Numbered from the stretch's first letter, positions 46,503 through 55,834 are shown. The stretch is DNA of 64,000 nucleotides from Thalassobacillus devorans (GCF_011761345.1 NZ_JAASRY010000001.1:1415683-1479682), one strand, 5' to 3'. Program-made: numbers and translations. The notes: generated from the sequence alone by a model not told the origin.

Positions 46503-47681
46503 TTATTTAATATCATTCAAAAAGCTTTGACCGTACTCTGGCATTTTAATATTGAAATTATCGGATACCGTAGCACCGATATCAGCAAATGTTTTACGCT
46601 GTTCCAAACGTTTCCCTTCATTGATTCCTTTATGATAGGCAAGCAACGGCACCAATTCACGGGTATGATCTGTACCGTGATGGATTGGATCATTGCCATG
46701 GTCTGCAGTTATCAACAACAAATCATCTTCCTTTAATTTCTCTAACACTTGTGGAAGTCTTGCATCAAAAGCTTCCAATGCTTCCCCATACCCTTGAGGA
46801 TCACGGCGATGACCAAATTTCGCATCAAAATCGACAAGGTTAAGGAAATTCAAACCACGGAAGTCTTTATCCATGGAGGTCACTAATTGATCCATTCCGT
46901 CCATATTATCACTCGTACGAATGGATTCTGTGACACCTTCCCCATCATAAATATCCGAAATTTTTCCTAGAGCGATGACATCCAATCCTTCGTCTTTCAT
47001 TTCATTCATAACGGTACGGCCAAAAGGCTTTAATGCATAGTCATGGCGATTAGGCGTCCGTTCAAATGCACCTGGCTCCCCTACAAACGGACGTGCGATG
47101 ACACGACCGACCATATATTTTTCGTCGCGAGTCAATTCTCTGGCTGTTTCACAGATTTCATATAATTCTTCAAGGGGCACAACATCTTCATGAGCTGCGA
47201 TCTGCAATACAGAATCAGCAGATGTATATACGATCAACGCCCCAGTCTTTATATGTTCTTCGCCTAATTCCTTTAAAATCTCTGTACCGGAAGCAGGCTT
47301 ATTGCCGATAATCTTTCGTCCAGTACGTTGAACCAGTTCCTGGAGCAGCTCATCCGGGAAACCGTCAGGGAAGGTACGGAAAGGCTTATCGATGTACAAG
47401 CCCATGATCTCCCAATGGCCAGTCATGGTATCTTTCCCATTAGAAGCTTCCTGCATTGTAGTATAATGAGCTTTTGGCTTAGCAGCCTCTTCAATCCCTT
47501 TAATATTGCGAATGTTGCTTATGCCTAACTCCCCCATATTCGGCATATTCAATCCGTCCATATGTTCAGCGATATGGCCAAGCGTATTCGCTCCTTCATC
47601 ATTGAACTTAGCAGCATCAGGCGCCTCACCGATCCCTACTGAATCCATTACAATCAAAAATACTCGCTTGAATTCATTCAT
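46503..47681 (-). CDS. drm: Phosphopentomutase Drm (DeoB)
   Basis: A 392-residue manganese-dependent alkaline-phosphatase-fold enzyme, interconverting (deoxy)ribose 1- and 5-phosphate. It has [13 protein letters not shown], the phosphoacceptor Thr in [11 protein letters not shown], and ADHGNDP. AGGAGG precedes the start. It heads the drm-punA-pdp unit downstream of xerD. Confidence 0.97.
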   Translation of the reverse strand: MNEFKRVFLIVMDSVGIGEAPDAAKFNDEGANTLGHIAEHMDGLNMPNMGELGISNIRNIKGIEEAAKPKAHYTTMQEASNGKDTMTGHWEIMGLYIDKPFRTFPDGFPDELLQELVQRTGRKIIGNKPASGTEILKELGEEHIKTGALIVYTSADSVLQIAAHEDVVPLEELYEICETARELTRDEKYMVGRVIARPFVGEPGAFERTPNRHDYALKPFGRTVMNEMKDEGLDVIALGKISDIYDGEGVTESIRTSDNMDGMDQLVTSMDKDFRGLNFLNLVDFDAKFGHRRDPQGYGEALEAFDARLPQVLEKLKEDDLLLITADHGNDPIHHGTDHTRELVPLLAYHKGINEGKRLEQRKTFADIGATVSDNFNIKMPEYGQSFLNDIK

Positions 47682-47778
47682 GATAAAACCTCCTATTGAT
47701 TACATTCCTTATCCTTACCATTTTCACACAAAACATCGAGATGTAGGATGTCAGACAACTAATTTTGTAAAAAAGAGT

Positions 47779-48669
47779 TTATGCTCGCGGATGGTACGAG
47801 CGATAAACGTCTTTTAATCGCGTTTTACTTACATGTGTGTATACCTGTGTAGTTGAAATATCAGCATGCCCCAGCATTTCCTGGACAGCTCGCAAGTCAG
47901 CCCCGTTTTCTAACAGATGAGTGGCAAATGAGTGCCGCAATGTATGAGGGGTTATTGGCTTTTGAATCCCGACATCACGGGCAACCGCTTTCAATATCTT
48001 CCAAAAACCCTGCCTTGATAATGAATTACCATGATGATTGACAAAAAGTTCTTCCGTCTGCTTTTTCTTGAGCAGGCTTGGACGTGAGCGGTTTAAATAG
48101 TCTTCGACAGCTTCCTTAGCCATATCTCCCAGCGGAATAATACGCTCCTTCGCCCCTTTTCCGAAACATCTGACAAATCCCATGGTAAGATGCAGGTCTG
48201 TCACTTTCAAAGAAACCAGTTCAGACACGCGCAAACCAGTAGCGTATAACATCTCAAGCATCGCCCGGTTACGAATGGTAAGTGGATCATTTCCTTGCAA
48301 GTTCAACAACTTGTCCACCTCTGCCATGGAAAGTACTTTCGGCAGCTTGCGCTCTTTTTTGGGAGTCTCGATATGCAGGCTCGGATCATGGCTGCTCAGC
48401 TTTTCCCTGACTAAAAATTGATGAAAAAGCCGAAGAGATGATAAAAGCCGAGCTATCGTAGCAGAAGAGCGGCCTTCATCCGTTAAATGATACATGTATT
48501 GCATGATATGTGACCTTGACACTTCATCCCAATCATTAATCGAAAAACTATCATCCAAAAAATTACCATATTGTCTTAAGTCACGTTGATAGGACTTAAT
48601 TGTATTCTCCGATAACCCTCTTTCCACAGTTAAATAGTGGAAAAAATCCTCCAATGCATGCTTCAGCAT
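47779..48669 (-). CDS. xerD: Tyrosine recombinase XerD (RipX)
   Basis: A 296-residue chromosome-dimer resolvase that acts with CodV/XerC at dif. It has an N-terminal SAM-like core-binding domain and catalytic residues in ATGLRVSEL (Arg), [12 protein letters not shown] (His, Arg), LGHADIS (His) and TTQVYTHV (Tyr near 279). It follows yqzK and precedes drm, as in B. subtilis. Confidence 0.96.
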   Translation of the reverse strand: MLKHALEDFFHYLTVERGLSENTIKSYQRDLRQYGNFLDDSFSINDWDEVSRSHIMQYMYHLTDEGRSSATIARLLSSLRLFHQFLVREKLSSHDPSLHIETPKKERKLPKVLSMAEVDKLLNLQGNDPLTIRNRAMLEMLYATGLRVSELVSLKVTDLHLTMGFVRCFGKGAKERIIPLGDMAKEAVEDYLNRSRPSLLKKKQTEELFVNHHGNSLSRQGFWKILKAVARDVGIQKPITPHTLRHSFATHLLENGADLRAVQEMLGHADISTTQVYTHVSKTRLKDVYRSYHPRA

Positions 48670-48675
48670 ACGTCT

Positions 48676-48894
48676 CTACTCTCCCAATTGAAAAAAAATC
48701 GATAACCGCTCTGGCCAGCTGATATCTTCCTGATTGAATACTTTCACAGCAGCCCCTTTCGGTTCATCATAACGATGATAGCGCTCATATTCCTGATGAA
48801 CCATTCGTAAAGCCATATAAAAAAAGGAAGTACAAAGGACAAATATAATGAGAACCTTCAATGTATCCTTGAGGAACAACCAAACGTGTTTCAT
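48676..48894 (-). CDS. yqzK: YqzK (DUF4227) small membrane protein
   Basis: A 72-residue protein with one membrane span (about 8-28) and a basic/aromatic tail with YERYHRYDEPKGAAVKVF. Function unknown; always found between fur and xerD in relatives. The ATG at 48894 is preferred over the GTG six bases upstream because of GGGGGC spacing. Confidence 0.85.
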   Translation of the reverse strand: MKHVWLFLKDTLKVLIIFVLCTSFFYMALRMVHQEYERYHRYDEPKGAAVKVFNQEDISWPERLSIFFQLGE

Positions 48895-49112
48895 CAGCAC
48901 GCCCCCTTGTCTATCTCCTTAACAAGGTATGCCATTCCTATCGGAAAATATACATAAAAAGAAGATTCCAATCTACTTTAAACGTACAATAATTCTAATA
49001 GAATGTAAAGAAATTCCGATCTCCACCTGAAGACACCTTGAAATGGGTCTCCTGCCACCCTTTACACCTATATATTTTATCACATTAAGCACCTTGCCTA
49101 GCTGCAAAAAAC
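48895..49112. other. Gap upstream of yqzK
   Basis: This gap holds the likely leader of yqzK-xerD and no further gene that I can support. Confidence 0.5.
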
Positions 49113-49145
49113 AACAAAAAAGTGAACACGATTACCGCATTCACC
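49113..49145 (-). terminator. Terminator after fur
   Basis: GTGAATGCG and CGTGTTCAC pair on the minus strand (with two G-U pairs) and are followed by TTTTTTG. Confidence 0.7.
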
Positions 49146-49175
49146 ATTGTACAATTTATACCATTAACCGGTCCA

Positions 49176-49628
49176 TCAGGATTTAACTGTTTCTTTTTGA
49201 CAGACCCGGCATATTCCATGAAAAGTCAGTCGATGATCCTTCACCTGGAATCCCCACTGGTTTTCCACTATTTTTTCTACATCCCCAAGAAGGTCTTCTT
49301 CAATCTCTTCCACTGATCCACACTCGATACAAACAAGGTGATGGTGAAAATGTTCCGCACCTTCTTTTCGTAAATCATACCGGGAAACACCGTCCCCGAA
49401 ATTTATTTTATCAACAATTTTCAATTCAGATAATAGCTCCAATGTCCGGTAGACTGTAGCCAGTCCTATCTCAGGCGCCTTCTCTTTTACAAGGAGGTAA
49501 ACATCTTCAGCACTTAAATGATCCTCTTCATTTTCCAGCAATACTCGTACCGTCGCTTCTCGTTGAGGTGTTAGTTTATAGCTTTGAGAATGCAACTGCT
49601 TTTTAATCCGTTCGATCCGATGTTCCAT
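49176..49628 (-). CDS. fur: Ferric uptake regulator Fur
   Basis: A 150-residue Fur-family repressor. It has an N-terminal winged helix (YKLTPQREATVRVLLE, GLATVYRTLELL), the metal-site EHFHHHLVCIECG and a second structural CxxC (CRVC) for zinc. Best read as Fur rather than PerR or Zur on synteny (spoIIM-fur-yqzK-xerD). It has a consensus promoter and two upstream PerR-like boxes. Confidence 0.92.
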   Translation of the reverse strand: MEHRIERIKKQLHSQSYKLTPQREATVRVLLENEEDHLSAEDVYLLVKEKAPEIGLATVYRTLELLSELKIVDKINFGDGVSRYDLRKEGAEHFHHHLVCIECGSVEEIEEDLLGDVEKIVENQWGFQVKDHRLTFHGICRVCQKETVKS

Positions 49629-49660
49629 GTAGCGTCCCCCTCCCGCGCAATTCCATTTTA

Positions 49661-49689
49661 ATTATAAGCACAGAAGGAACCAGTGTCAA
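49661..49689 (-). promoter_or_regulatory. Consensus sigma-A promoter of fur
   Basis: On the minus strand TTGACA (49689-49684) and TATAAT (49666-49661) are both perfect and separated by 17 bases, about 33 bases before the ATG. Confidence 0.9.
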
Positions 49690-49690
49690 A

Positions 49691-49705
49691 TTACAATCAT
49701 TATAA
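49691..49705. promoter_or_regulatory. PerR-type box upstream of fur
   Basis: TTACAATCATTATAA differs from the Per box TTATAATnATTATAA at one position. It lies directly upstream of the fur -35 element. Confidence 0.65.
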
Positions 49706-49713
49706 TTTATTGT

Positions 49714-49728
49714 TTGTAATTATTATTA
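49714..49728. promoter_or_regulatory. Second PerR-like box upstream of fur
   Basis: TTGTAATTATTATTA matches the Per box with two mismatches and is centred 23 bases (about two helical turns) from the first box. The AT-rich setting raises the chance of coincidence. Confidence 0.4.
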
Positions 49729-49745
49729 AATAATACAATACCCAA

Positions 49746-50384
49746 TTATTTATAAAGCCATTTTACAACCCATTCCAGCGTTTGGTTAGAGAGAAAGGCT
49801 TCTATAAAAGCTGCAATGACAAGACATGCGATTAAGATGGAAAAAAGAATCCCATATTGAAGAAAAATTGTCATGATCGGTTGATGTACCCGCTTCGAAA
49901 AAAGCTGCCGGAATAAGGTGATGGAAAAAATCATAGCTAATGCTCCAGCTATTAAATAAATCGGTATAATCAATAGATTCTGTGGAGCAATCGAAACGGA
50001 AGAAATCAAAAGCCCATACCATCCCATCTGATTTACGAGGAACCCTACAGAGAATCCAACGACCAAACCTTTAATGAATAGCAATACGGTGATGATCGGC
50101 ATACCAATAACAGAAATTCCTAATATAAATATCAGCAACATATATTTCAAGTGATAAGCAAGGCTATCCCAAAATAGAGTCGGCTTTGATACGACATCTG
50201 TATTCATCATCTGCTGAAAAAATTGATTCAAATAAAAGTACAAGTCCTGTTTTTGGATAAAATTCATACTGTTAACGATAATAGCTCCAAAAATGATTCC
50301 AATTAAAAATAGCACGGAAATGAAAATATAAATATTCATATAACTGGTAAAATGATTCTTCAAAACCCGCTGCTGTGCGTACAT
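49746..50384 (-). CDS. spoIIM: Stage II sporulation protein M
   Basis: A 212-residue membrane protein of the SpoIIDMP peptidoglycan-degrading complex that drives engulfment. It has five hydrophobic spans with the opening IYIFISVLFLIGIIFGAIIVNS typical of SpoIIM. The start at 50384 follows GGAGG; 22 further upstream in-frame residues are discarded. Mother-cell role. Confidence 0.92.
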   Translation of the reverse strand: MYAQQRVLKNHFTSYMNIYIFISVLFLIGIIFGAIIVNSMNFIQKQDLYFYLNQFFQQMMNTDVVSKPTLFWDSLAYHLKYMLLIFILGISVIGMPIITVLLFIKGLVVGFSVGFLVNQMGWYGLLISSVSIAPQNLLIIPIYLIAGALAMIFSITLFRQLFSKRVHQPIMTIFLQYGILFSILIACLVIAAFIEAFLSNQTLEWVVKWLYK

Positions 50385-50455
50385 CCGTTCCTCCACCCCT
50401 TCCAAGCTATCTATTACAACTCTATGAAGTGATGGAAGGAAGTAGACCAATGTTT

Positions 50456-51631
50456 CTATGAATTTCTCCTGATCTTCCCATACTTGCCTCCCCCGCCGGC
50501 ATCAATTGCTAGTTCTCCTTTCCTCAATGCCATAATCCCTTTCGCAAGTTTATCCGGAACGACTTCTCTTAATTCCGTTCTCTTCGCATGATGAATCACA
50601 GCCATTTCCGTACCGAAGACATCAAGAAGCTTTTCATAAGTCTTCGGACCAAGAGAAGGCAAATATTCAAGAGGCACCTGGTAGATGTAAGGGGGACGAT
50701 TCTTGATAGTGGCGTTCGGCGAAGCAAGTTCTTCTATCCTTTCCGCCACACCTTTAATTACCTTTTTGGAATGACAGACCGGGCAAGGAACTTTGTACTC
50801 TGCTAATGTAGCGCCACAGTCGTTGCAGACGGTTTGATGGTATTTGCCTAACAATGGATTCATACCATAATTGGCCAATACTCTCCTGTCTTGCTGACCT
50901 TTGAGTGCTAAGCCTAATTCTTGAAACGTAGGTTCAAGAAGTTCTACCCTCTGATATTCCCGGCCGATTTTTCCTAAAGAATGGGCGTCTGAGTTAGAAA
51001 CGAATGGATAACGGGATAATTCCTCAATACTATCTGCCATGTCTGTATCAGAGCTCAAACCTAATTCTATGGCATCAATTTTTTCCGGGTTCAGTACTTC
51101 CGCTAACGATTTATGAACCCCTTTGCCGTATAGGCTTTTGAACGGAGTGAACACATGGGCGGGAATAAACCAGCCACCAAGGCTTTGGACATAATCCTGC
51201 AGTTCCCCTGCTGTTCCATAATAGCGCTGAGAGCTCAAATTTATATTTTTCATTCGTGCAGACAGCCAAGTGGTGAACTCTTTCATCAATGAAAAATAAG
51301 GGAAATAGCACAACACATGAATCGGTCCCTGGCAGAAGTCATCATAGATTTCTATTTCTGAACCTAAAATCAACGTGGTATTCTCATAGCGGATACCTCC
51401 TCCCGCCATCTCCTGAGCCCGTCCGCTCGAAAGGAAATCTTCAAGCTCCGCCTGTACGCTGGGTGCGTGGCTGTCAATCACTCCAATGATCTCCATTCCT
51501 TTTCGTCTGCTTGCTTCCCTCAAAATATTTGTCAGCGTGAGCGATTTGCCCCCACTGATTTTGACCGGGCGTCCATTCCAGTCTCTTCCAATATGAATAT
51601 GAAGGTCGACGTTATAGATTGAAAAAGACAT
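50456..51631 (-). CDS. EndoQ-type PHP-domain endonuclease (YqxK family)
   Basis: A 391-residue protein with an N-terminal PHP metallophosphoesterase domain (DLHIHIG, IDSHAP, VSNSDAHS), a four-cysteine zinc motif (CNDCG, CPVC; about 272-292) and a C-terminal helix-hairpin-helix-like region (LEYLPSLGPKTYEKLL). This is the layout of endonuclease Q, which nicks 5' to deaminated bases and abasic sites; a functional homologue is known in Bacillus pumilus. Start ATG 51631, two bases after nudF. It may be part of a small DNA-repair or nucleotide-sanitation unit. Confidence 0.85.
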   Translation of the reverse strand: MSFSIYNVDLHIHIGRDWNGRPVKISGGKSLTLTNILREASRRKGMEIIGVIDSHAPSVQAELEDFLSSGRAQEMAGGGIRYENTTLILGSEIEIYDDFCQGPIHVLCYFPYFSLMKEFTTWLSARMKNINLSSQRYYGTAGELQDYVQSLGGWFIPAHVFTPFKSLYGKGVHKSLAEVLNPEKIDAIELGLSSDTDMADSIEELSRYPFVSNSDAHSLGKIGREYQRVELLEPTFQELGLALKGQQDRRVLANYGMNPLLGKYHQTVCNDCGATLAEYKVPCPVCHSKKVIKGVAERIEELASPNATIKNRPPYIYQVPLEYLPSLGPKTYEKLLDVFGTEMAVIHHAKRTELREVVPDKLAKGIMALRKGELAIDAGGGGKYGKIRRNS

Positions 51632-51633
51632 CT

Positions 51634-52176
51634 TCATTCTCCCCTGGTTTTCAAATAAAGCAGCGCATAGGCAGTTTTGGCGTCATGAATACGCTTTTCT
51701 TCCATGAGACGTTCCGCTTCCCCAAGAGGAAGTTCATACTTTTCAACAAATTCATCCTCATCTCCTGCAATGTCCTCCTGCAGGCGTTTCAGCTGGTTTG
51801 TGAAATATACATACACAAGTTCATCTGCAAACCCCGGCGAAGTGTAAAAGGAGGTGACAAGTTCCAGGTGGTCCGTCGTATATCCTGTCTCTTCTTCCAG
51901 TTCGCGTTTAGCAGTAACCTCTGGTGCTTCTCCATCTTCCAGCTTCCCAGCTGGGATTTCCAGGATGCTTTTCTCCAAAGCTTTGCGGTATTGTTCAACG
52001 AAAACGATGTTATTTTCCTCTGTCAATGCTATAATCGCTACAGCACCAGGATGTTTGATTAATTCTCGTTTAGATGTGTTGCCATCGGGTAAAGTAACAC
52101 TGTCTACCTGAAGTTTAATTACTTTCCCGTCAAATATCTTCTCTGTATCTATTGTTTTTTCTTCAAATTTTTTCAC
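51634..52176 (-). CDS. nudF: ADP-ribose pyrophosphatase NudF
   Basis: A 180-residue Nudix hydrolase with the box GKLEDGEAPEVTAKRELEEE (GX5EX7REUXEEXGU). It cleaves ADP-ribose to AMP and ribose 5-phosphate. Translation most likely begins at a GTG (52176) seven bases after GAGGGG; the longer frame has no support. Coupled to the EndoQ-like gene and divergent from the aldo/keto reductase. Confidence 0.94.
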   Translation of the reverse strand: MKKFEEKTIDTEKIFDGKVIKLQVDSVTLPDGNTSKRELIKHPGAVAIIALTEENNIVFVEQYRKALEKSILEIPAGKLEDGEAPEVTAKRELEEETGYTTDHLELVTSFYTSPGFADELVYVYFTNQLKRLQEDIAGDEDEFVEKYELPLGEAERLMEEKRIHDAKTAYALLYLKTRGE

Positions 52177-52208
52177 AAAAATACCCCTCTCTGCTATCGC
52201 GCACACTA

Positions 52209-52237
52209 CCGCCATTCTAACATATTGAGAATGGCGG
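52209..52237. repeat. Perfect inverted repeat in the nudF/yqkF divergent region
   Basis: Ten-base arms CCGCCATTCT and AGAATGGCGG flank a nine-base loop in a 93-base gap between divergent start codons. It could be a regulator site or a leader hairpin rather than a gene-end terminator. Confidence 0.6.
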
Positions 52238-52269
52238 TTATAACTATTTTCTAGGAAAGGGATGGTACG

Positions 52270-53190
52270 ATGAATAAACGACAACTGGGAAAATCAGACC
52301 TTTATCTATCCGAAATCAGCCTGGGCTGCATGAACCTCGGAACAGAGGAGAGTAAAGCAAAGGATATCATCGACCGAGCGCTGGATGCCGGAATCAACTA
52401 TTTAGACACCGCTGATTTATATGATTTCGGCGAGAATGAAAAGGTAGTAGGAAAAGCGATCAAACACCGGCGTGAAGATATCATTCTCGGCACCAAAGTT
52501 GGAAACCATTTTGATAAAGAGAAAGAGGATTGGCATTGGGACCCATCGAAGGAACATATCAAAAATGGCGTAAAAGACAGCCTTCAGCGGCTTCAGACCG
52601 ATTACATCGACCTCTATCAGCTCCACGGGGGTACGATAGATGATAACATTGGAGAAACATTAGAAGCTTTTGAAGATTTGAAGCAGGATGGTCTAATTAG
52701 AGAGTATGGAATTTCATCAATCCGCCCAAATGTCATCCGTGAATATGTCGAGCGTTCCAGCATGGTAAGTGTCATGATGCAATATAATATGTTAGACCGC
52801 CGGCCGGAAGAAGAAATCCTCGACCTGCTTCACAACAATAATATCAGTGTCCTCGCCCGCGGACCGCTTGCCAAAGGGATGCTCAGCAATAAAGGAGCAA
52901 AAGTTGCGGAGGCGAAGGCAAAAGACGGATTCCTGGATTATAGTTATGAAGAGATGCTGGCACTGACTGAAAAACTTGAGGATTATGGTAATGAAGCACG
53001 TACACTCAACGCGCTGGCTCTTCAATATGTCCTGCACCACCCAGCTGTAGCTACGGCCGTATTTGGAGCAAGCTCCTTGGAACAGGTAGAAGACAACTTG
53101 AGCTTCCTGGAAGCCGCTCCATTGACCGAGCAGATTTATGGTGAAATCCAGGCGTTGACCAGCCCGATCACCTATCAAAAACACCGGTAA
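52270..53190 (+). CDS. yqkF: Aldo/keto reductase YqkF
   Basis: A 306-residue NADPH-dependent TIM-barrel oxidoreductase. The catalytic tetrad appears as DTADLYDFGENE (Asp, Tyr), LGTKVG (Lys) and YQLHGG (His). NADP contacts are in the C-terminal part (FGASSLEQVEDNL). Physiological substrate unknown. It is next to nudF, as in B. subtilis. Confidence 0.93.
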   Translation: MNKRQLGKSDLYLSEISLGCMNLGTEESKAKDIIDRALDAGINYLDTADLYDFGENEKVVGKAIKHRREDIILGTKVGNHFDKEKEDWHWDPSKEHIKNGVKDSLQRLQTDYIDLYQLHGGTIDDNIGETLEAFEDLKQDGLIREYGISSIRPNVIREYVERSSMVSVMMQYNMLDRRPEEEILDLLHNNNISVLARGPLAKGMLSNKGAKVAEAKAKDGFLDYSYEEMLALTEKLEDYGNEARTLNALALQYVLHHPAVATAVFGASSLEQVEDNLSFLEAAPLTEQIYGEIQALTSPITYQKHR

Positions 53191-53254
53191 TACCTGAAAT
53201 CCGCCCTGTTCTTAGGTGCTTTAAAAAGTCTCAGATAAATGTTGTTGTAGATTT

Positions 53255-53845
53255 AGACTTATTCAACTATCGGGCCGAAAAGTCGAAGACTTGATTTCGA
53301 GATATCTGAGGGGTCTTTACCATAATAGTGTCAGGGCTGGTTTGGGAACTGGCGAGCTTCCTCGGGCTATCGCCCTGTGGGATCTCGCCTAGATCCTTCT
53401 CCCACGGGAGTCTCGCAGTTTCCCAACCACCCCATCCGAAGGATGAGAGAAAAGAACCCCGCATAGCTGAAAAAATCTTCCACGATTACCGAATAATATG
53501 ACTCGAGGTTGAAGGTTACAAGCAGGCTTTTATAAGTAGCTCACTATTGTTGAAGTACTGCTTTCCCATAAACGCAAGGAGGGCCGGGAAATTGCGAGAC
53601 TCCTCGAAAATGCTACGCATTTCCTTCGTGCGGTGTTTATTCAAGAAGCTTATTCAAAGTCCTATGGGATGAACATGAGCGGTGAGATCCCGCAAGGCGA
53701 AGCCTGAGGAAGCTCACCCCATGCCCACGGAAAGCGATCCGTTTTCCCAGCCACCATAACCGCTACTTAACGTTTCGAAACTGAGTCTTCAGCAATTGGG
53801 AGCTTAACTTTAATATCAACATGTGGTTTAACAAAGCTTTAAATA
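53255..53845. repeat. Structured intergenic repeat block 3 (mosaic)
   Basis: This fills the gap between yqkF and yqkE. The left border is GGGCCGAAAAGTCGAAGACT and the right border CGAAACTGAGTCTTCAGCAA. One complete unit has outer stem arms GGTTTGGGAACTG (53339-53351) and CAGTTTCCCAACC (53416-53428). A second unit (about 53575-53752) looks rearranged: its right half with CCGTTTTCCCAGCC (53739-53752) matches unit B of block 1 almost exactly, but its left half differs and contains a partial border sequence, AAGCTTATTCAAAG. No credible gene. Confidence 0.85.
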
Positions 53846-53886
53846 AAATCAGACTGCCTGATGGAGTATGCTCCACAGGCAGCCGT

Positions 53887-54111
53887 TTACTTGAACTTTT
53901 TCCAGTCCATTTCACTTTCTTCGAGCAGTTCTTCAAAACTCTTATTTGCTTCTTTCTTCTTTCGTTCCTCTATTTTACGCTTTCTCTCTCGTTCCTTGTC
54001 CTGCTCTTCCTTTTGTTTCAACTGTGATTTTTTTGACTTCAATTGGCTGACGATATCGGCATTCAGCCGGTCACTCAACGAGCCTTGCTCGTTGATACGT
54101 TTCTTACTCAT
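53887..54111 (-). CDS. yqkE: YqkE (DUF3886) small charged protein
   Basis: A 74-residue protein dominated by a Lys/Glu/Arg-rich helix, probably coiled coil (about 22-62), and ending SEMDWKKFK. Function unknown. Coupled to yqkB by a four-base overlap. Confidence 0.82.
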   Translation of the reverse strand: MSKKRINEQGSLSDRLNADIVSQLKSKKSQLKQKEEQDKERERKRKIEERKKKEANKSFEELLEESEMDWKKFK

Positions 54112-54440
54112 GCGCTGTCTCCTTTCATCACTTCCGAACCTGGGATTACAGGATTGAGAACTCCGTTCGGGCTGCTTAAGCGAAGCTTCCCATTCACTAT
54201 TTCCAGCCGGAGACTCTTCTCAAAAAAGACGGCCTGCTGTTGGTGAAGAATCACTTCAAAATCCTCATTATCTACACCTTGATCCCAATCGGTTCTTGTG
54301 TCCGTCCAACGGAGGGTCGGAACGCCATTCACCCCGCATCCACAGCCTTCCGTGTCATAATACAGCCGTAAATACCTGCGGTTATCAGGATTCAACGCTT
54401 GCAATTGTTCTTTCGCTTCATTAGTTATCTTCAATTCCAT
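54108..54440 (-). CDS. yqkB: YqkB, HesB/IscA-like protein
   Basis: A 110-residue protein of the iron-sulfur biosynthesis (HesB) fold, with EGCGCGVNGVPTL in place of the usual C-terminal CGCG cluster motif. Possibly an Fe-S carrier, but most YqkB-type members are uncharacterised. The start at 54440 has a GGGGGG site; the longer frame is unneeded. Confidence 0.8.
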   Translation of the reverse strand: MELKITNEAKEQLQALNPDNRRYLRLYYDTEGCGCGVNGVPTLRWTDTRTDWDQGVDNEDFEVILHQQQAVFFEKSLRLEIVNGKLRLSSPNGVLNPVIPGSEVMKGDSA

Positions 54441-54506
54441 TTCTATCCCCCCTATGAGTATAATCATAAGGAATTTTTTATTTCCAGGCAAAAAAGACAT
54501 TCCGAC

Positions 54507-55781
54507 TTACTCTGCAAAGTGCCCTCCCACAAGTTTGCTTCGATGAAGAGCGGTCCCTGCTTCTGTATAAGAAACGCCCCGGAGCAGCGCATCACTGCCA
54601 TATTTGTCCCGGATGGCATCCATGACGTAACCGAGTTCCCGTTTACGATCCCTTCCCGTATCGAATAAATCCAATTGGATGCTCGTGTCTTCACTGATAT
54701 TAGACAAGGCGACAGATATACTCCGCACCGTCTTTTCCTCATAGAACTCTTTAAACAGCTGCAGGCACGTATAATAAATATCCATGGTAATGTTGGTCGG
54801 CTGGTCGAGGCTGCGCGAACGATGAAAGCCGCCGCCTCCTTCCGTTTTACTATAGCCGATTCCCAGACTGATTGTCCGTCCCGCTTTATCGTTGCTCCGC
54901 GCCCGCCTCGCCACCTCTTCACACATTTCCAGCATGACGTGTTTCACATGGGACGGGTCATGATAGTCACGCAGCAGAATCTGGCTTTTCCCATAACTGA
55001 TCTGCCCCTGGATGATAGGAGCACCAAGCTCCGATAAATCGATCCCATGCGCATGATAGAACAATTGATTGCCCATGACGCCGAATACTTTTTCGAGCCG
55101 ATCCAACGGATAATGCGCAAGCTGGCCGACGGTCGTAATCCCCATCCGGTTCAGTCTTCTTTCCAGGCGCGGACCGATCCCCCACATCTCTCTGAGTGGG
55201 GCAACCCGCCACAGTTTTTCCGGGACGTCCTCATATGTCCAGACGGCGACACCTTTTTTCTTCGCTTCCAAATCAAGACACAGCTTGGCCATCAGCATAT
55301 TTGGGCCAATTCCGATTGCCGCCTTGAGATGGAAGGTATCTTCCAGTTCCTTCAAAATCATCGTTGCTATCTCTTCCGCTTCGCCGAACATCCGCTCGCT
55401 TCCATCGACCTCAAGAAAGCTTTCATCCACGCTATAAGTATGGATGGATTCTTTGGGTACATATTTATGAAACAACCTCGTAACCTCAGTGGAAATCTCT
55501 AAATAGGTACTCATCTGCGCGGATACAATAACAATATCTGGGTCATCCGGTATTTCAAACAGCCGGCTCCCTGTGCGAATGCCGTAGTCCTTCTTCATGG
55601 CCGGGGATGCGGCTAACACTACACTCCCCCTGCGATTCGTATCCGCCACCACTGCTAAATGGCAGGTCATCGGATCAAGCCCCCGTAAAATGGCGGCGCA
55701 GCTGGCATAAAAACTCTTCATATCCACACACAGGACTCGACGTTCCGGAAATAAATTGTAATCGATTACCGGATTACTCAT
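54507..55781 (-). CDS. polYB: Y-family DNA polymerase (PolY2/YqjW, UvrX type)
   Basis: A 424-residue translesion polymerase. Catalytic acidic residues lie in CVDMKSFYASC (Asp, near 19) and TYSVDESFLEVDG (Asp, Glu, near 117); helix-hairpin-helix VAPLREMWGIGPRLERRLNRMGI and a little-finger domain follow. The C-terminus has QLDLFDTG, which resembles a beta-clamp-binding motif. It is the SOS-type PolY2 by synteny with yqjQ/yqjP. The ATG at 55781 is preferred over GTG 55790. A degenerate LexA box lies upstream. Confidence 0.93.
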   Translation of the reverse strand: MSNPVIDYNLFPERRVLCVDMKSFYASCAAILRGLDPMTCHLAVVADTNRRGSVVLAASPAMKKDYGIRTGSRLFEIPDDPDIVIVSAQMSTYLEISTEVTRLFHKYVPKESIHTYSVDESFLEVDGSERMFGEAEEIATMILKELEDTFHLKAAIGIGPNMLMAKLCLDLEAKKKGVAVWTYEDVPEKLWRVAPLREMWGIGPRLERRLNRMGITTVGQLAHYPLDRLEKVFGVMGNQLFYHAHGIDLSELGAPIIQGQISYGKSQILLRDYHDPSHVKHVMLEMCEEVARRARSNDKAGRTISLGIGYSKTEGGGGFHRSRSLDQPTNITMDIYYTCLQLFKEFYEEKTVRSISVALSNISEDTSIQLDLFDTGRDRKRELGYVMDAIRDKYGSDALLRGVSYTEAGTALHRSKLVGGHFAE

Positions 55782-55820
55782 TTCCGTCACACCTCTCTTT
55801 TGATCTCACCTTATATTATG

Positions 55821-55834
55821 AGAATGTGTGTTCG
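55821..55834 (-). promoter_or_regulatory. Possible LexA (SOS) box before polYB
   Basis: On the minus strand CGAACACACATTCT matches the CGAACN4GTTCG consensus with two mismatches in the right half-site. It lies about 40 bases before the start, next to AT-rich sequence that could hold the -10. Confidence 0.4.

Noticed and set aside
54464..54922. A 152-codon frame overlapping polYB on the same strand
   Set aside because: It is a shadow frame of the well-supported Y-family polymerase gene and has no recognisable product.
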